NCBI RefSeq assembly: GCF_004917075.1
Contig: NZ_SSYB01000004.1
Location: 62,001-126,000 of the forward strand
Origin: Geomonas edaphica
GTDB taxonomy: Bacteria; Desulfobacterota; Desulfuromonadia; Geobacterales; Geobacteraceae
DNA: 64,000 nucleotides
Direction of reading: 5' to 3'
The stretch's first letter is position 1; each line of letters begins with the position of its first letter. The notes under the pieces were generated by a model. That model searched no databases and was not told where the DNA came from. It worked only from the letters and a program-made list of their open reading frames with translations. The translations under genes and the position numbers were made by a program. This document shows positions 1 to 8,647 of this stretch, one piece after another.

Positions 1-534
1 GATGACGATGATGGAGAGGTGCACCACGTAGACGCCGAGACGGCACCAGGGGCTCTTCTGCGCGAACAGGTGATAGGCACCGTTCTTTTCGGTGATCACC
101 GGAGCAGCGAACTCGGCGCTCAGGAAGGAAGCCATGCGCTCCTTCAGTTCTTCCTTGGTCCCCTTGAGTTTCAGGTCCTTGACGTTGGGAAGGGACTTCT
201 CGAAGTTCTCGTCCATCTCGAGCACCGGCTCGGAGACGACCTTCCAGACGCGCGGCAGCCTCTTGATCGAGCAGCAGATCAGGTTGAGCGTGAGGAGGTA
301 CAAAAGCAGAATGAACCACCAGGAGTGGTACATGTCGAAGAAGCCAAGGGAGCTGTAGAGCCTGAACTTCGTCTCACTCAGCGTTGCGAGGTATTCACGG
401 GGTGGCTGTCCCTGGGGAATGATGGTACCGATGATGGATACCAAAGCCAGCCCGATAAGCAGAAAAATCGAAAGTCTCAAGGAACAGAAAAAATCCCAAA
501 CCTCTTGTGCAAATCCGCGTTTGTTCGTAGTCAA
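1..534 (-). CDS. resB: ResB-family cytochrome c biogenesis protein (C-terminal part outside window)
   Basis: System II cytochrome c maturation. ResB works with ResC/CcsA to carry heme across the membrane and attach it to apocytochromes. The visible 178 codons hold a short cytoplasmic N-terminus, a first membrane helix (LSIFLLIGLALVSIIGTIIP), a periplasmic stretch, a second helix ending in the ResB-type LTLNLICCSIKRLP and the start of a third (VYVVHLSIIVI). Start: TTG at 532-534, preceded by GGGAG six bases upstream. A TGA closes this frame further upstream, and the ATG at 566-568 lies in another frame. The gene sits directly upstream of a ppcA-like cytochrome on the same strand, a pairing I recall from Geobacter. 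The family call is secure; the end is cut off by the window. Confidence 0.88.
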   Translation of the reverse strand, partial: MTTNKRGFAQEVWDFFCSLRLSIFLLIGLALVSIIGTIIPQGQPPREYLATLSETKFRLYSSLGFFDMYHSWWFILLLYLLTLNLICCSIKRLPRVWKVVSEPVLEMDENFEKSLPNVKDLKLKGTKEELKERMASFLSAEFAAPVITEKNGAYHLFAQKSPWCRLGVYVVHLSIIVI

Positions 535-639
535 GGCCGTCTCCCGATAGGTTATGTACAGCTGTCATAGCAGGGAACGTATTATAGACAAATTGGCAAT
601 AAGCGCAAAAGAAAAATTGATGAATACAGTAGCTAACAT

Positions 640-671
640 AAAAAAGGGGTAACAGGCGAACCTGTTACCCC
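640..671 (-). terminator. Rho-independent terminator after ppcA-like gene
   Basis: A perfect 11-bp hairpin (arms 646-656 and 661-671, 4-base loop) is followed on the minus strand by six U residues (640-645). It lies 30 bases past the stop codon of the cytochrome gene. Confidence 0.9.
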
Positions 672-701
672 TAGACTGCATTTTTTATCCCTAAAGGGAG
701 C

Positions 702-971
702 TTACTTCTTGTGGCAATCGCCACACTTGGTCGGGCCGCCTTTGGCTGCGTGGCACTCTTTGCAAGCCTTGCCGTGAGCAGCTTCCTTGTTGATGGCGAT
801 CTTGGCGGGTGCGCCGTCACCATGACAGACTTTGCACTCGTTCTTGCCCTGGTGAGCCTTGTGGTTGAAGGTCACGTTGCCGTTTTTGGCCGGGTACACG
901 ACGCTGTCTGCAGCCATTGCGGAAACTGCGAAGACGAGAGTCAGAGCTACTGCAGCAAAAATCTTCTTCAT
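702..971 (-). CDS. ppcA: PpcA-family periplasmic triheme cytochrome c7
   Basis: An 89-aa periplasmic electron carrier. It has a signal peptide (residues 1-20, cut after AMA) and a mature domain of about 69 residues with exactly three CxxCH heme sites (C46-H50, C70-H74, C83-H87). Extra histidines such as FNHKAH fit bis-His ligation. Mature length, heme spacing and the KAKNG/PAKNG-type start match the PpcA family, which passes electrons between inner-membrane and outer-membrane cytochromes in Geobacter. The ATG at 971 follows GGAGGGAAAACTC. A longer reading to 1043 would put residues in front of the signal peptide and is rejected. The gene ends in a strong terminator. The family is certain; which Ppc paralogue it is rests on the resB neighbour. 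Confidence 0.93.
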   Translation of the reverse strand: MKKIFAAVALTLVFAVSAMAADSVVYPAKNGNVTFNHKAHQGKNECKVCHGDGAPAKIAINKEAAHGKACKECHAAKGGPTKCGDCHKK

Positions 972-1012
972 GAGTTTTCCCTCCGTATATTTTGGGATGT
1001 AAACGCGCCGAA

Positions 1013-1039
1013 GGTATACAACCGCGGCTTCGTTGTCAA
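1013..1039 (-). promoter_or_regulatory. Candidate sigma-70 promoter of the ppcA-like gene
   Basis: On the minus strand TTGACA (1034-1039) and TATACC (1013-1018) are separated by 15 bases, about 40 bases upstream of the start codon. The -35 is perfect, but the spacer is shorter than the usual 17. Confidence 0.4.
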
Positions 1040-1062
1040 GCAAAATCGGCCGGAAAGCGGCA

Positions 1063-1569
1063 TCAGTTCTGCCTTGCCGCCTGCAGCGCCTGATCTTTCT
1101 CTTCCACCTCTTCGGCCATCCTAGCCTTGAAAGCGACGAATTTCGTGCGCATCTCCGGGTTGGACAGGGAGAGCATCTGCACCGCGAGAAGCCCGGCGTT
1201 TTTGGCGCCCGCTTTACCGATCGCCATGGTGGCTACCGGCATGCCGCCCGGCATCTGCACCATGGCGTAGAGCGCATCGAGGCCGTTCAACGCCCCGCCT
1301 CCGAGGGGGACGGCGATGACCGGAAGCGGCGTCTCGGCGGCGACCACGCCGGCCAGGTGCGCCGCCATCCCCGCGGCGGCGATGATCACCTGGATGCCGC
1401 GTCCCTCCGCCTCGCGGGTAAGCTTGGAGGTCTTGGCGGGAGAGCGGTGCGCCGAGGAAACGTGCATCTCGTACGGGACGCCGAACTGGGTAAGAACCCT
1501 GGCCGTCTCCTCCATGGTGGTCAGGTCGGAGTCGCTTCCCATCAGAATCAAAACGGTCGGATTGGACAT
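1063..1569 (-). CDS. purE: N5-carboxyaminoimidazole ribonucleotide mutase
   Basis: Class I PurE (168 aa) converts N5-CAIR to CAIR in purine synthesis. The N-terminal LILMGSDSDL motif, the SAHRSP motif and the glycine-rich AAAGMAAHLAGVVA and PLGGGALNGLDALY stretches are the family signatures that build the active site of the octamer. The ATG at 1569 follows AGGAGATATACAC. The gene is the last of purH-purD-purE, with 32 bases to purD, so co-transcription is likely. Nothing unusual is seen. Confidence 0.96.
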   Translation of the reverse strand: MSNPTVLILMGSDSDLTTMEETARVLTQFGVPYEMHVSSAHRSPAKTSKLTREAEGRGIQVIIAAAGMAAHLAGVVAAETPLPVIAVPLGGGALNGLDALYAMVQMPGGMPVATMAIGKAGAKNAGLLAVQMLSLSNPEMRTKFVAFKARMAEEVEEKDQALQAARQN

Positions 1570-1601
1570 GTGTATATCTCCTGAAACGTCTGTTTTATGG
1601 T

Positions 1602-2873
1602 TTAACGGTTCATCGCCTTGGCGCCGATGTCTTTCCTGTTGTGCATGCCGGGCCAGGAGATGAGTTTCACGCCGCTGTAAGCGCGGTCGATAGCTTCCTT
1701 GACTGTGTTGCCGAGGGCGGTGACACCCAGAACACGGCCGCCGTTGGTGACGACGGCATCGCCGCTCATTTTGGTCCCGGCGTGGAATACGACGAGATCT
1801 TCCACCTTGCCGGCCGCGTCGAGCCCCTCGATCTTGTCCCCCTTCCGGTAGTCGGCGGGGTACCCTTCGGCGGCAAGCACGACGCAAACTGCAGCCTTGT
1901 CGTGCCACTCGATCTCGACCCCTTCCAGGCTGCCGGAGGCGACCGCCATGAGGATCGGAACGATGTCGGATTTCATGCGCATCAAAAGGGGCTGGCACTC
2001 CGGGTCGCCGAAACGCGCGTTGAACTCGAGGGTCTTCACCGAATCGCCGTCGATCATGAGCCCGGCGTAGAGCACACCCTGGTACCTGCGCCCTTCTGCC
2101 TTCATGCCGTCCACGGTGCGGCGCATCACTTCCGCCATCGCCTTCTCGTGGATGGCGGGGGTGACCACCGGAGCCGGGGAATAGGCGCCCATGCCGCCGG
2201 TGTTGGGTCCCTTGTCGCCGTCAAAGACCGCCTTGTGGTCCTGGGCGCTCGCAAGCGGGATGATGCGTTCGCCGTCGGTGAAGGCGAGGAAGGACGCCTC
2301 CTCCCCTTTCAGGAACTCCTCGATGACGACGCGGGAGCCCGCAGCACCAAAGGCGTTGCCGGAAAGCATGTCGTTGACGGCGGCCACCGCCTCGTCGCGG
2401 GTCTGGGCGATGATGACACCCTTGCCCGCCGCGAGGCCGTCGGCCTTGATGACGATGGGAATGCCGGTATTGTCGATGAACTCGATCGCCGCGGGTATTT
2501 CGGTGAAGACGCCGTATGCCGCGGTCGGGACGTTGTACTTCTGCATCAGGTCCTTCGAGAACGCCTTGGATGCCTCGATGATGGCGGCGTTCTTGCGCGC
2601 GCCGAAGGCCTTAATGCCGTTCTCCTCGAAGAGGTCGACAAGCCCAAGCGAAAGCGGGAGTTCCGGTCCGACCACGGTCAGCTCGACCCCTTCCTTTTTG
2701 GCGAAGTCGAGGAGCCCCTGGAGGTTATCGACGGCGATGTCGACGTTCTCGGCGAGCGTCGCGGTCCCCGGGTTACCCGGAGCGCAGAACACCTTCTCCA
2801 CAAGCGGGGACTGTGCGATCTTCCAGACCAGCGCGTGCTCGCGCCCGCCGCTGCCTACTACCAATACCTTCAT
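1602..2873 (-). CDS. purD: Phosphoribosylamine--glycine ligase (GAR synthetase)
   Basis: A 423-aa ATP-grasp enzyme that joins glycine to phosphoribosylamine in the second step of purine synthesis. The N-terminal nucleotide-binding loop VVGSGGREHALVWK, the ATP-grasp part (IKADGLAAGKGV), the GPNTGGMGAYSPAP signature and the metal-binding FNARFGDPE are all present, and the length is normal. It lies between purH and purE. The purH-purD gap carries a GC-rich repeat element (see 2891-2976), so the two may have separate mRNA ends. Confidence 0.97.
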   Translation of the reverse strand: MKVLVVGSGGREHALVWKIAQSPLVEKVFCAPGNPGTATLAENVDIAVDNLQGLLDFAKKEGVELTVVGPELPLSLGLVDLFEENGIKAFGARKNAAIIEASKAFSKDLMQKYNVPTAAYGVFTEIPAAIEFIDNTGIPIVIKADGLAAGKGVIIAQTRDEAVAAVNDMLSGNAFGAAGSRVVIEEFLKGEEASFLAFTDGERIIPLASAQDHKAVFDGDKGPNTGGMGAYSPAPVVTPAIHEKAMAEVMRRTVDGMKAEGRRYQGVLYAGLMIDGDSVKTLEFNARFGDPECQPLLMRMKSDIVPILMAVASGSLEGVEIEWHDKAAVCVVLAAEGYPADYRKGDKIEGLDAAGKVEDLVVFHAGTKMSGDAVVTNGGRVLGVTALGNTVKEAIDRAYSGVKLISWPGMHNRKDIGAKAMNR

Positions 2874-2890
2874 AAATAATCTCCCTCAGA

Positions 2891-2976
2891 TCTCCTCCCC
2901 CTGGAGGGGGGAGGGCGGGAGGGGGGGGATGCCGTCGTCCCCCACCCTAACCCTCCCCCTCCGGGGGCGGGGATGG
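2891..2976. repeat. GC-rich composite intergenic repeat, copy 1
   Basis: A hairpin-forming block of C and G runs, followed 30 bases later by a second block. The 22 bases at 2948-2969 recur exactly at 35724-35745, and the same left-block/right-block order is found there. It lies between purD and purH. It resembles the REP/MITE-type elements common in Geobacter intergenic regions; this is inferred from structure only. Confidence 0.6.
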
Positions 2977-3043
2977 TCCCCAAAATGACAATGGACAAAG
3001 ACCACGCGAAGTTGTCAATTGTCCATTGTCAAACGTCAATTGA

Positions 3044-4606
3044 TTAGTGCCTGAAGTGCCTCATGCCGGTGAAGACCATGGCGATATTGTGCTCGTCTGC
3101 GGCGGCAATGACCTCAGCGTCGCGCATGGAGCCGCCCGGCTGGATCACGGCGGTGACGCCTACGCTTGCGGCGTTGTCGAGACCATCACGGAACGGGAAG
3201 AAGGCGTCGGACGCCATGACCGCGCCCTGGACCGGAATCCCTGCGTGCTCGGCCTTGATGGCGGCGATGCGTGCGGAGTTGACGCGGCTCATCTGCCCTG
3301 CGCCCACGCCGACGGTTGCGTTGCTGCGGCCGTAGACGATGGCGTTGGATTTTACGAACTTGGCGACGCGCCAGGTGAAGAGGAGGTCTTCCATCTCCTG
3401 GTCAGTCGGTGCGCGCTTGGTCACCACCTTGAGCTCGTTGAAGAGTTCGAGGTCGGCGTCCTGCACCAGCATCCCGCCGTTCACGCGTTTGAAGTCATAA
3501 CGCGCGGCGGGCTGCTCCGGCCAGAAACCGCACTCCATGAGGCGGACGTTCTTCTTGGCGGCGACGATCTCGCTCGCGGCCTCGGTGACCTTCGGTGCGA
3601 TGATCACCTCGACGAACTGGCGCTCCACGATGGCGCGCGCGGTGGTCTCGTCGAGTTCGCGGTTGAAGGCAATGATGCCGCCGAAGGCGGACTCGGGGTC
3701 GGTCTTGTAGGCAAGATCGTAGGCTTCCATGATGCTGCCGGCGACGGCGACGCCGCAGGGGTTCGCGTGCTTCACGATGACACAGGCGGGCTGGTCGAAC
3801 TGCTTTACGCACTCGAGCGCCGCATCAGTGTCGCCGATGTTGTTGTAGGAGAGCTCCTTACCCTGGATCTGGCGCGCGGTGGAGATGGAGGCTTCCTTAG
3901 CCCCCTTCTCGACGTAGAAGGCGCCGGACTGGTGCGGGTTCTCACCGTAGCGCATCCCTTGGGCCAGCTTGTACTGCATGGTCAGGGTGTCCGGGTATTT
4001 GGCGACCCCTTCGCCGGTGCGTGCGCCGAGCCAGTTGGAGATGGCGCCGTCGTATGCCGCGGTGTGCTGGTACACCTTCACCGCCAGACGGAAGTTGGTC
4101 TCGCGGGAGACGCTGCCGCCGGTAGCCTTCATCTCGTCAAGCACGGTCGCATAATCGGCGTGGTCAACGATGACGGTGACGTCGCGGTTGTTCTTCGCGG
4201 CGGAGCGTAGCATGGTCGGGCCGCCGATATCGATGTTCTCGATGGCGTCTTCCATGGTGCAGTCTTCCTTGGCAACGGTCGCCTCGAACGGGTAGAGGTT
4301 CACCACCACCATGTCGATCGGCTCGATGCCGTGCTCCTGCATCTTGGCGACGTGCGCCGGGTTCTCGCGCATGCCGAGGATGCCGCCGTGGACCTTCGGG
4401 TGCAGCGTCTTGACCCTGCCGTCCAGCATCTCGGGGAAACCGGTGAACTCGGAGACGTCCTTCACGGGGATGCCCGCCTCACGCAAAAGCTTCGCGGTCC
4501 CGCCGGTGGAGAGGATCTCCACGCCGTAACCTGCCAATGCCCGGGAAAATTCCACCACACCAGTCTTCTCCGACACGCTTACCAGCGCGCGCCCAATCTT
4601 TGCCAT
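3044..4606 (-). CDS. purH: Bifunctional AICAR formyltransferase/IMP cyclohydrolase
   Basis: A 520-aa enzyme for the last two steps of IMP synthesis. The N-terminal MGS-like cyclohydrolase domain (about 1-190) shows [23 protein letters not shown] and the [10 protein letters not shown] loop. The formyltransferase domain follows, with [13 protein letters not shown] ([10 protein letters not shown]) and KHANPCGVA motifs, and the protein ends in a typical FTGMRHFRH. The ATG at 4606 has AAAGGAGCGAGCA ahead of it; the in-frame upstream extension to 4693 is not family-like. It is first of the purH-purD-purE group. Confidence 0.97.
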   Translation of the reverse strand: MAKIGRALVSVSEKTGVVEFSRALAGYGVEILSTGGTAKLLREAGIPVKDVSEFTGFPEMLDGRVKTLHPKVHGGILGMRENPAHVAKMQEHGIEPIDMVVVNLYPFEATVAKEDCTMEDAIENIDIGGPTMLRSAAKNNRDVTVIVDHADYATVLDEMKATGGSVSRETNFRLAVKVYQHTAAYDGAISNWLGARTGEGVAKYPDTLTMQYKLAQGMRYGENPHQSGAFYVEKGAKEASISTARQIQGKELSYNNIGDTDAALECVKQFDQPACVIVKHANPCGVAVAGSIMEAYDLAYKTDPESAFGGIIAFNRELDETTARAIVERQFVEVIIAPKVTEAASEIVAAKKNVRLMECGFWPEQPAARYDFKRVNGGMLVQDADLELFNELKVVTKRAPTDQEMEDLLFTWRVAKFVKSNAIVYGRSNATVGVGAGQMSRVNSARIAAIKAEHAGIPVQGAVMASDAFFPFRDGLDNAASVGVTAVIQPGGSMRDAEVIAAADEHNIAMVFTGMRHFRH

Positions 4607-4660
4607 TGCTCGCTCCTTTTTTTGCAGCCTTGATGTTGATTTCAACTGTTTGAAAGCATT

Positions 4661-4741
4661 ACCACAGAGGACACCGAGGTCCACTGAGGACACAGAGGAT
4701 AAAAAGAAGGTGAAACGTTAAAGCCCTCCGAGTCCTCCGTG
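4661..4741. repeat. Imperfect inverted repeat of the CCACAGAGGACAC type
   Basis: The left arm (from about 4664, CCACAGAGGACACCGAGG) and the right arm (ending about 4741, CCTCCGAGTCCTCCGTGG) are near complements, with a second partial copy of the left arm at about 4681-4698. It lies between purH and the RACo-like gene. This is a short noncoding element common in many bacterial genomes. Confidence 0.55.
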
Positions 4742-4742
4742 G

Positions 4743-6005
4743 TCAGGCTTTTGGTTGTTTGGGGAAGTCTATATTCGCAAGGAAGTGCTTTTCGAAGAGC
4801 GGTGTGCCGGAAAGGGGGATGACGCGGACCTTTTGCGCGAGGTCCTCCATCCGGTCGATGCCGTCCGCGGCGAGCAGAACCCGCTCCACTCCGGCCAGCG
4901 CACCTTCCCTGACAAATCCGGTGATTCTTACCATCTTTTCGTTGAAAATTCCAACCTTTTTTAGCACATCCGGCGCGAGCACCGCCCCGAACGAGCCGGT
5001 CAATACCACCCTGGAAACCTCGTCCGGGGAAAGCCCCGCCTTCCCCAAAAGGATCTCCATCCCGCCGCGCATCGCCCCCTTGGCAAGCTGCAGCGCACGG
5101 ATGTCCTCCTGGTCCAGGTAGACCACGGTTTTCGCGTCGCGGTGAAGGATGAAAGCGGGGACGCCGTTCACCTCCTGCACGCGATTCGCCAGGTTGGAAT
5201 CGATCTCCGCAGCGGGGAGCAGACGGCCGGTGGCGTCGACGATGCCGTGCTCCAGGAGCGCCGCGACAGTGTCGAGAACGCCGGTGCCGCAGATGCCGCG
5301 CGGCGGCGCGCCTGGAATGGCGGTGATGACGACCCGGTCCCCGTCGATGAGGACGCCGCTCACCGCTCCGGGTAGCGCAGCCATCCCGCACTTCAGGTTC
5401 CCCCCTTCGAAGGCGGGGCCTGCGGCAGCCGATGTGGCGAGGTAGCGCTCGCCGTCGAAAAGCGCGATCTCGGCGTTGGTGCCGACGTCAAGGAAGAGCG
5501 TCCCGGCAGCGGGAGCCTCAGGCATACCGAAGAGGAAGGCAAGGAGGTCCCCGCCGACGAAGCCGCCGGGGAGCGGCAGCAGGTAGGCGGGACAGTCGCG
5601 GCTCCAGCCAAGTTCGAGGGTCGAGACGGATTTCCCGGCCGAGAAAAGGGGACGAAACGGGGGATGGGCGAGCGACTCGACCGGCAGCGCCAGCGCGATG
5701 GTTTCCATCGAAGGGTTCCCGGCGATGGCGACGCAGGCGAGATCTTCACCCCCGGCGCCGACGCGTTCCAGGAGTTCCGCGGTCATGCGCTCCATCTCGC
5801 GGGCCAGCGCCACCTGCATGGCGCGTAGCGTTTCGGGATTTTCTCCGGCGGTGAGGCGGGCGAGGACGTCGGTGCCCCAGGGGCGTTGCGGGTTGAGGGC
5901 GCCGGTGGCGGCGAGGCGTGTTCCGGTTACCGGGTCGAGGAGCGACGCAGCGATGGTGGTGGTGCCGAGGTCGAAAGCGGCGACGAGCCCCCTAGAAGAA
6001 GACAA
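4743..6005 (-). CDS. RACo-like ASKHA-domain protein (DUF4445) lacking the 2Fe-2S domain
   Basis: A 420-aa protein matching the middle and C-terminal ASKHA regions of RACo/RamA-type reductive activators of corrinoid proteins: [43 protein letters not shown] and [11 protein letters not shown] are the nucleotide-binding motifs. Known activators start with a ferredoxin domain; here the protein begins directly at the ASKHA part and no Cys cluster is visible. Start: TTG at 6005, 7 bases after GGAG and 14 bases inside the selD end, so translation is probably coupled to selD. Other frames upstream run inside selD and are not family-like. Possible roles are corrinoid maintenance or a selenium-linked ATPase; the sequence does not decide between them. 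Confidence 0.82.
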   Translation of the reverse strand: MSSSRGLVAAFDLGTTTIAASLLDPVTGTRLAATGALNPQRPWGTDVLARLTAGENPETLRAMQVALAREMERMTAELLERVGAGGEDLACVAIAGNPSMETIALALPVESLAHPPFRPLFSAGKSVSTLELGWSRDCPAYLLPLPGGFVGGDLLAFLFGMPEAPAAGTLFLDVGTNAEIALFDGERYLATSAAAGPAFEGGNLKCGMAALPGAVSGVLIDGDRVVITAIPGAPPRGICGTGVLDTVAALLEHGIVDATGRLLPAAEIDSNLANRVQEVNGVPAFILHRDAKTVVYLDQEDIRALQLAKGAMRGGMEILLGKAGLSPDEVSRVVLTGSFGAVLAPDVLKKVGIFNEKMVRITGFVREGALAGVERVLLAADGIDRMEDLAQKVRVIPLSGTPLFEKHFLANIDFPKQPKA

Positions 6006-7023
6006 GGGTACTCTCCGCGGCGGGAACGACCTCACCGATCGTTGCGGCGAAGAGGCCGGAAGCCTCGGCACGGGAGAGGAACTCGCGGGCGTCTGCCGGT
6101 GCCAGGGAGATGAGGAGGCCGCCCGAGGTCTGCGGATCGAAGAGCGGCAGAAGTGAATCGCCGGTGGCGCCGGTAACGTGTACCTCGTAGTGCTGACGGT
6201 TACGGTAGCACCCGGCGGGGACCATGCCGTCGTCGATGAGCGCGGGGACTCCGGCCATGACCGGTACCGCGGCGAGTTCGATCCGGAAGGAAACGCCGGC
6301 GCCGAGTGCCATCTCGCAGGCGTGCCCGATGAAGCCAAAACCGGTCACGTCGGTCGCCGCGGTGGCGTTGCAGGCGAGCATCAACTCGCACGCCTTCGCG
6401 TTCAGGGTGGTCATCCAGGAGATCGCCTCGGCCTCGAGGGCGGCGTCGATCATCTCAGCCTTGATCGCTGTGGAAACGATACCGGTCCCAAGCGGTTTGG
6501 TGAGCACAAGGAGGTCGCCGGGGCGCGCGGTGCAGTTACGGACGATGCGGGAGGGATCGATGAGACCGGTGACGGCGAGGCCGAATTTCATCTCGTCGTC
6601 CTCTACGGTGTGGCCGCCGACGAGGCACGCCCCGGACTCCTTGAGCGCATCGGCGCCGCCGGCGAGGACCGCGGCGAGGACCGAGGTCGGGAGCGAGCAG
6701 GCCGGGAAAAAGGCGAGGTTCATCGCGGTCACCGGTTTCCCACCCATGGCGTAGACGTCGGAAAGGGCGTTGGCCGCGGCGATGCGGCCGAAGGTGAACG
6801 GGTCGTCCACAAGCGGCGTGATGATGTCGGTCGTCTCCACCAGGGCGAGGCTCTCGCCGATGCGGTAGATCCCGGCATCCTCGGCCCCCTCGACCCCCAC
6901 GATGAGGTTCGGGTCGTCCGAGCGGGTTATGTCGCGGATGGCATCTTCCAGGCCCGCCGGGCCCAGTTTGGCAGCTCAACCCGCCGCCTGCACCATCGCT
7001 GTGAGACGTACCTTGTCAGTCAT
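5992..7023 (-). CDS. selD: Selenide, water dikinase, selenocysteine-containing
   Basis: Makes selenophosphate from selenide and ATP for Sec-tRNA and tRNA selenouridine. The ATG at 7023 opens a 343-aa frame that is interrupted only by one TGA at codon 16 (6976-6978). It sits in the context G-U-A-A-K, exactly where E. coli SelD has catalytic Cys17 and Lys20, so the TGA is read as selenocysteine. The rest is typical: [38 protein letters not shown] and [11 protein letters not shown] gene finder without recoding would start at 6900 and lose the catalytic residue. A hairpin starts 9 bases after the TGA (6948-6966). Neighbours are alr upstream and the overlapping RACo-like gene downstream. Confidence 0.95.
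6948..6966 (-). promoter_or_regulatory. Candidate bacterial SECIS hairpin in selD
   Basis: On the minus strand an 8-bp stem (two G-U pairs) closes a GGC triloop, starting 9 bases after the UGA codon. A loop beginning with guanine fits bacterial SECIS elements bound by SelB. Spacing from UGA to loop is about 17 bases. Seen as sequence; function is inferred. Confidence 0.6.
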
Positions 7024-7075
7024 AAAAGCCTCTGAATTTCATAAATTCGAACGATCTATTTTTTCACTTCTTTCG

Positions 7076-8215
7076 TTAACCGATATAGACCCTGCGCACC
7101 CTTCGTGTCGCTATGCCGCACATGATCTCGTAGGGTATGGTGCCGGCCTTTTCGGCGAGCTCCTCGGCGCTGATGCGGTCCCCCATCGGGTCGGGTCCCA
7201 AAAGGGTCACCTCGTCGCCTACCTGGATCCCCTCGATGTTGGTCACGTCGAGCATGATCCAGTCCATGCAGACCGTGCCGGAGACCCGGGCGCGCTGCCC
7301 GCGGATGAGCGCCTCCCCCTTGTTGGTGAGGCTGCGGCAGTAACCGTCGGCGTAGCCGACCGGAACGCTGGCGATGAGGGTCCGCTCCTTCGCCACGAAG
7401 CGCCTGCCGTAACTTATGCTGGTTCCGGGCTCGACCCACTTGAGCATCGCCACCCGGCTTTTCAGCCGCATCACCTGGACAAATTGTTCCTGGTCCGCGA
7501 AATCCGAGGAGGGTGCGGCGCCGTACAGGATGATGCCGGGGCGCACGAGGTTGCAGAAGGGAAGATCTGCGGCGAGGATGGCGGCGCTGTTCGCGGTGTG
7601 GATGTAACGGGGCTCGTATCCCTGGCGCCGCGCCTCGATGACCGCGGCGTTGAAACGCTCGGCCTGGAGTTTCGTGAAGGCGATGCCGTCCGGATCAAGC
7701 TCGTCCGCACTCGCGAAGTGGGAAAAGATCCCCTCCAGCTCAAGGTTCTTGAACTGTTTCAGCTGTTCGAGGAATTCCGGCACCTTGTCCCAGGTGACCC
7801 CGAGGCGCCCCATGCCGGTATCGACCTTCAGGTGGATCTTCGCCTTGCGGTAACACTTGATCTCGACCGCCGCCTTGTCGAGTGCTGCCGCCTGCTCAAG
7901 GGAATAGAGCGCGGTGGAGATGTTGAGACCGATGCAGCGGCGCTCCTCACCCGGATAGATGCCGCCAAGGATCAGCACCGGGCGGTAGATGCCGCTCATG
8001 CGCAGTTGCACGCCTTCCGCGAGAAAGGCCACCGCGAAGGCGTCCACCCCGAGCTTCTCCAGCTCCTCGGAGACGTACTGGAAACCGTGGCCGTAGGCAT
8101 CCGCCTTCACCACGGCAAGGATGCCGCACCCCTCGGGCACTCGCTTCTGGACTAGGCCGAAGTTGTGCCGAAGCGCGGCAAGATCTATCTCAACTACCGT
8201 CGGACGACTGTCCAT
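7076..8215 (-). CDS. alr: Alanine racemase
   Basis: A PLP enzyme (379 aa) making D-alanine for peptidoglycan. The N-terminal [11 protein letters not shown] carries the PLP lysine. VDTGMGRLG and HTANSAA lie in the barrel, and the C-terminal beta domain has [31 protein letters not shown] and VTLLG. Length is normal. It is the first gene of a minus-strand group alr-selD-RACo-like and is divergent from the thiamine operon. Confidence 0.96.
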   Translation of the reverse strand: MDSRPTVVEIDLAALRHNFGLVQKRVPEGCGILAVVKADAYGHGFQYVSEELEKLGVDAFAVAFLAEGVQLRMSGIYRPVLILGGIYPGEERRCIGLNISTALYSLEQAAALDKAAVEIKCYRKAKIHLKVDTGMGRLGVTWDKVPEFLEQLKQFKNLELEGIFSHFASADELDPDGIAFTKLQAERFNAAVIEARRQGYEPRYIHTANSAAILAADLPFCNLVRPGIILYGAAPSSDFADQEQFVQVMRLKSRVAMLKWVEPGTSISYGRRFVAKERTLIASVPVGYADGYCRSLTNKGEALIRGQRARVSGTVCMDWIMLDVTNIEGIQVGDEVTLLGPDPMGDRISAEELAEKAGTIPYEIMCGIATRRVRRVYIG

Positions 8216-8323
8216 ATTTTTTCCTGCATAGGATTATCTGAATAAAATCAGGCCGGGAGCACCCGGCCAGTGATTTTTCTACCACTTTAGCCATTCAGTG
8301 TAAAGGTAAAAACCCGAAAGCGA

Positions 8324-8352
8324 TTGACTTTGCAAGAGGATTCCATTATGTT
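8324..8352 (+). promoter_or_regulatory. Sigma-70 promoter of the thiamine operon
   Basis: TTGACT (8324-8329), a 17-base spacer and TATGTT (8347-8352) end about 18 bases before the TPP aptamer, which is the expected layout for a riboswitch leader. Confidence 0.65.
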
Positions 8353-8370
8353 TACGCGCAGCAAAAAGGC

Positions 8371-8453
8371 CAGCTAGGGGAGTTCGCGAGAACTGAGACA
8401 GGGCGACCTGAACCCTTTGAACCTGATCCGGGTAGCACCGGCGTAGGGAAGCG
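8371..8453 (+). promoter_or_regulatory. TPP riboswitch (THI element)
   Basis: Carries the conserved THI-box parts in order: AGGGG, CTGAGA (8393-8398), ACCCTTTGAACCTGATC-like segment with CTGATCCGGGTAGCACCGG, and GCGTAGGGAAG. It binds thiamine pyrophosphate. A strong hairpin with U-run follows at 8483-8514, so control is probably by premature termination ahead of thiED and thiC. Confidence 0.96.
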
Positions 8454-8482
8454 GCGCGCACTCCGACCTTTCGATTCATGGA

Positions 8483-8514
8483 GCCGTGACCTTCCGTCGC
8501 GGCTTTTCTATTTT
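8483..8514 (+). terminator. Riboswitch-controlled intrinsic terminator
   Basis: An 8-bp stem (8483-8490 with 8496-8503, one G-U pair), a 5-base loop and a T-rich tail (TTTTCTATTTT). It lies 30 bases after the TPP aptamer and before the first thiamine gene. Confidence 0.85.
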
Positions 8515-8526
8515 GTCCTTCAAAGC

Positions 8527-8637
8527 CTCAATGCAAAGACGCAAAGGCGCAGAGACGCCAAGAGAGGCTTCAAGAGACAAACCTTCTTGTTTTATCTTTG
8601 CGTCTTCGCGACTCCGCGTCTTTGCGTTACAGCTTTT
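8527..8637. repeat. Inverted repeat of the CGCAAAGACGCAAAG family, copy 1
   Basis: The left arm (about 8530-8562) has repeated GCAAAGACGCAAAGGCGC-like units; the right arm (about 8597-8629) has the complement (TTTGCGTC, CGCGTCTTTGCG). It lies between the riboswitch terminator and thiED, so it is part of the operon leader. A second copy is at 63398-63528. Confidence 0.65.
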
Positions 8638-8647
8638 GAGGTGACTC

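Noticed and set aside
702-1043. Longer start for the ppcA-like gene at 1043
   Set aside because: It would place 24 residues before a clear signal peptide and overlap the promoter; ATG 971 has the ribosome site.
711-1124. Plus-strand frame opposite the cytochrome gene
   Set aside because: Shadow of the minus-strand gene, no ribosome site and no family features; many similar long shadows occur in this GC-rich window.
8279-8479. Minus-strand 66-residue frame
   Set aside because: It lies across the TPP riboswitch and thiamine promoter, which explain the sequence.
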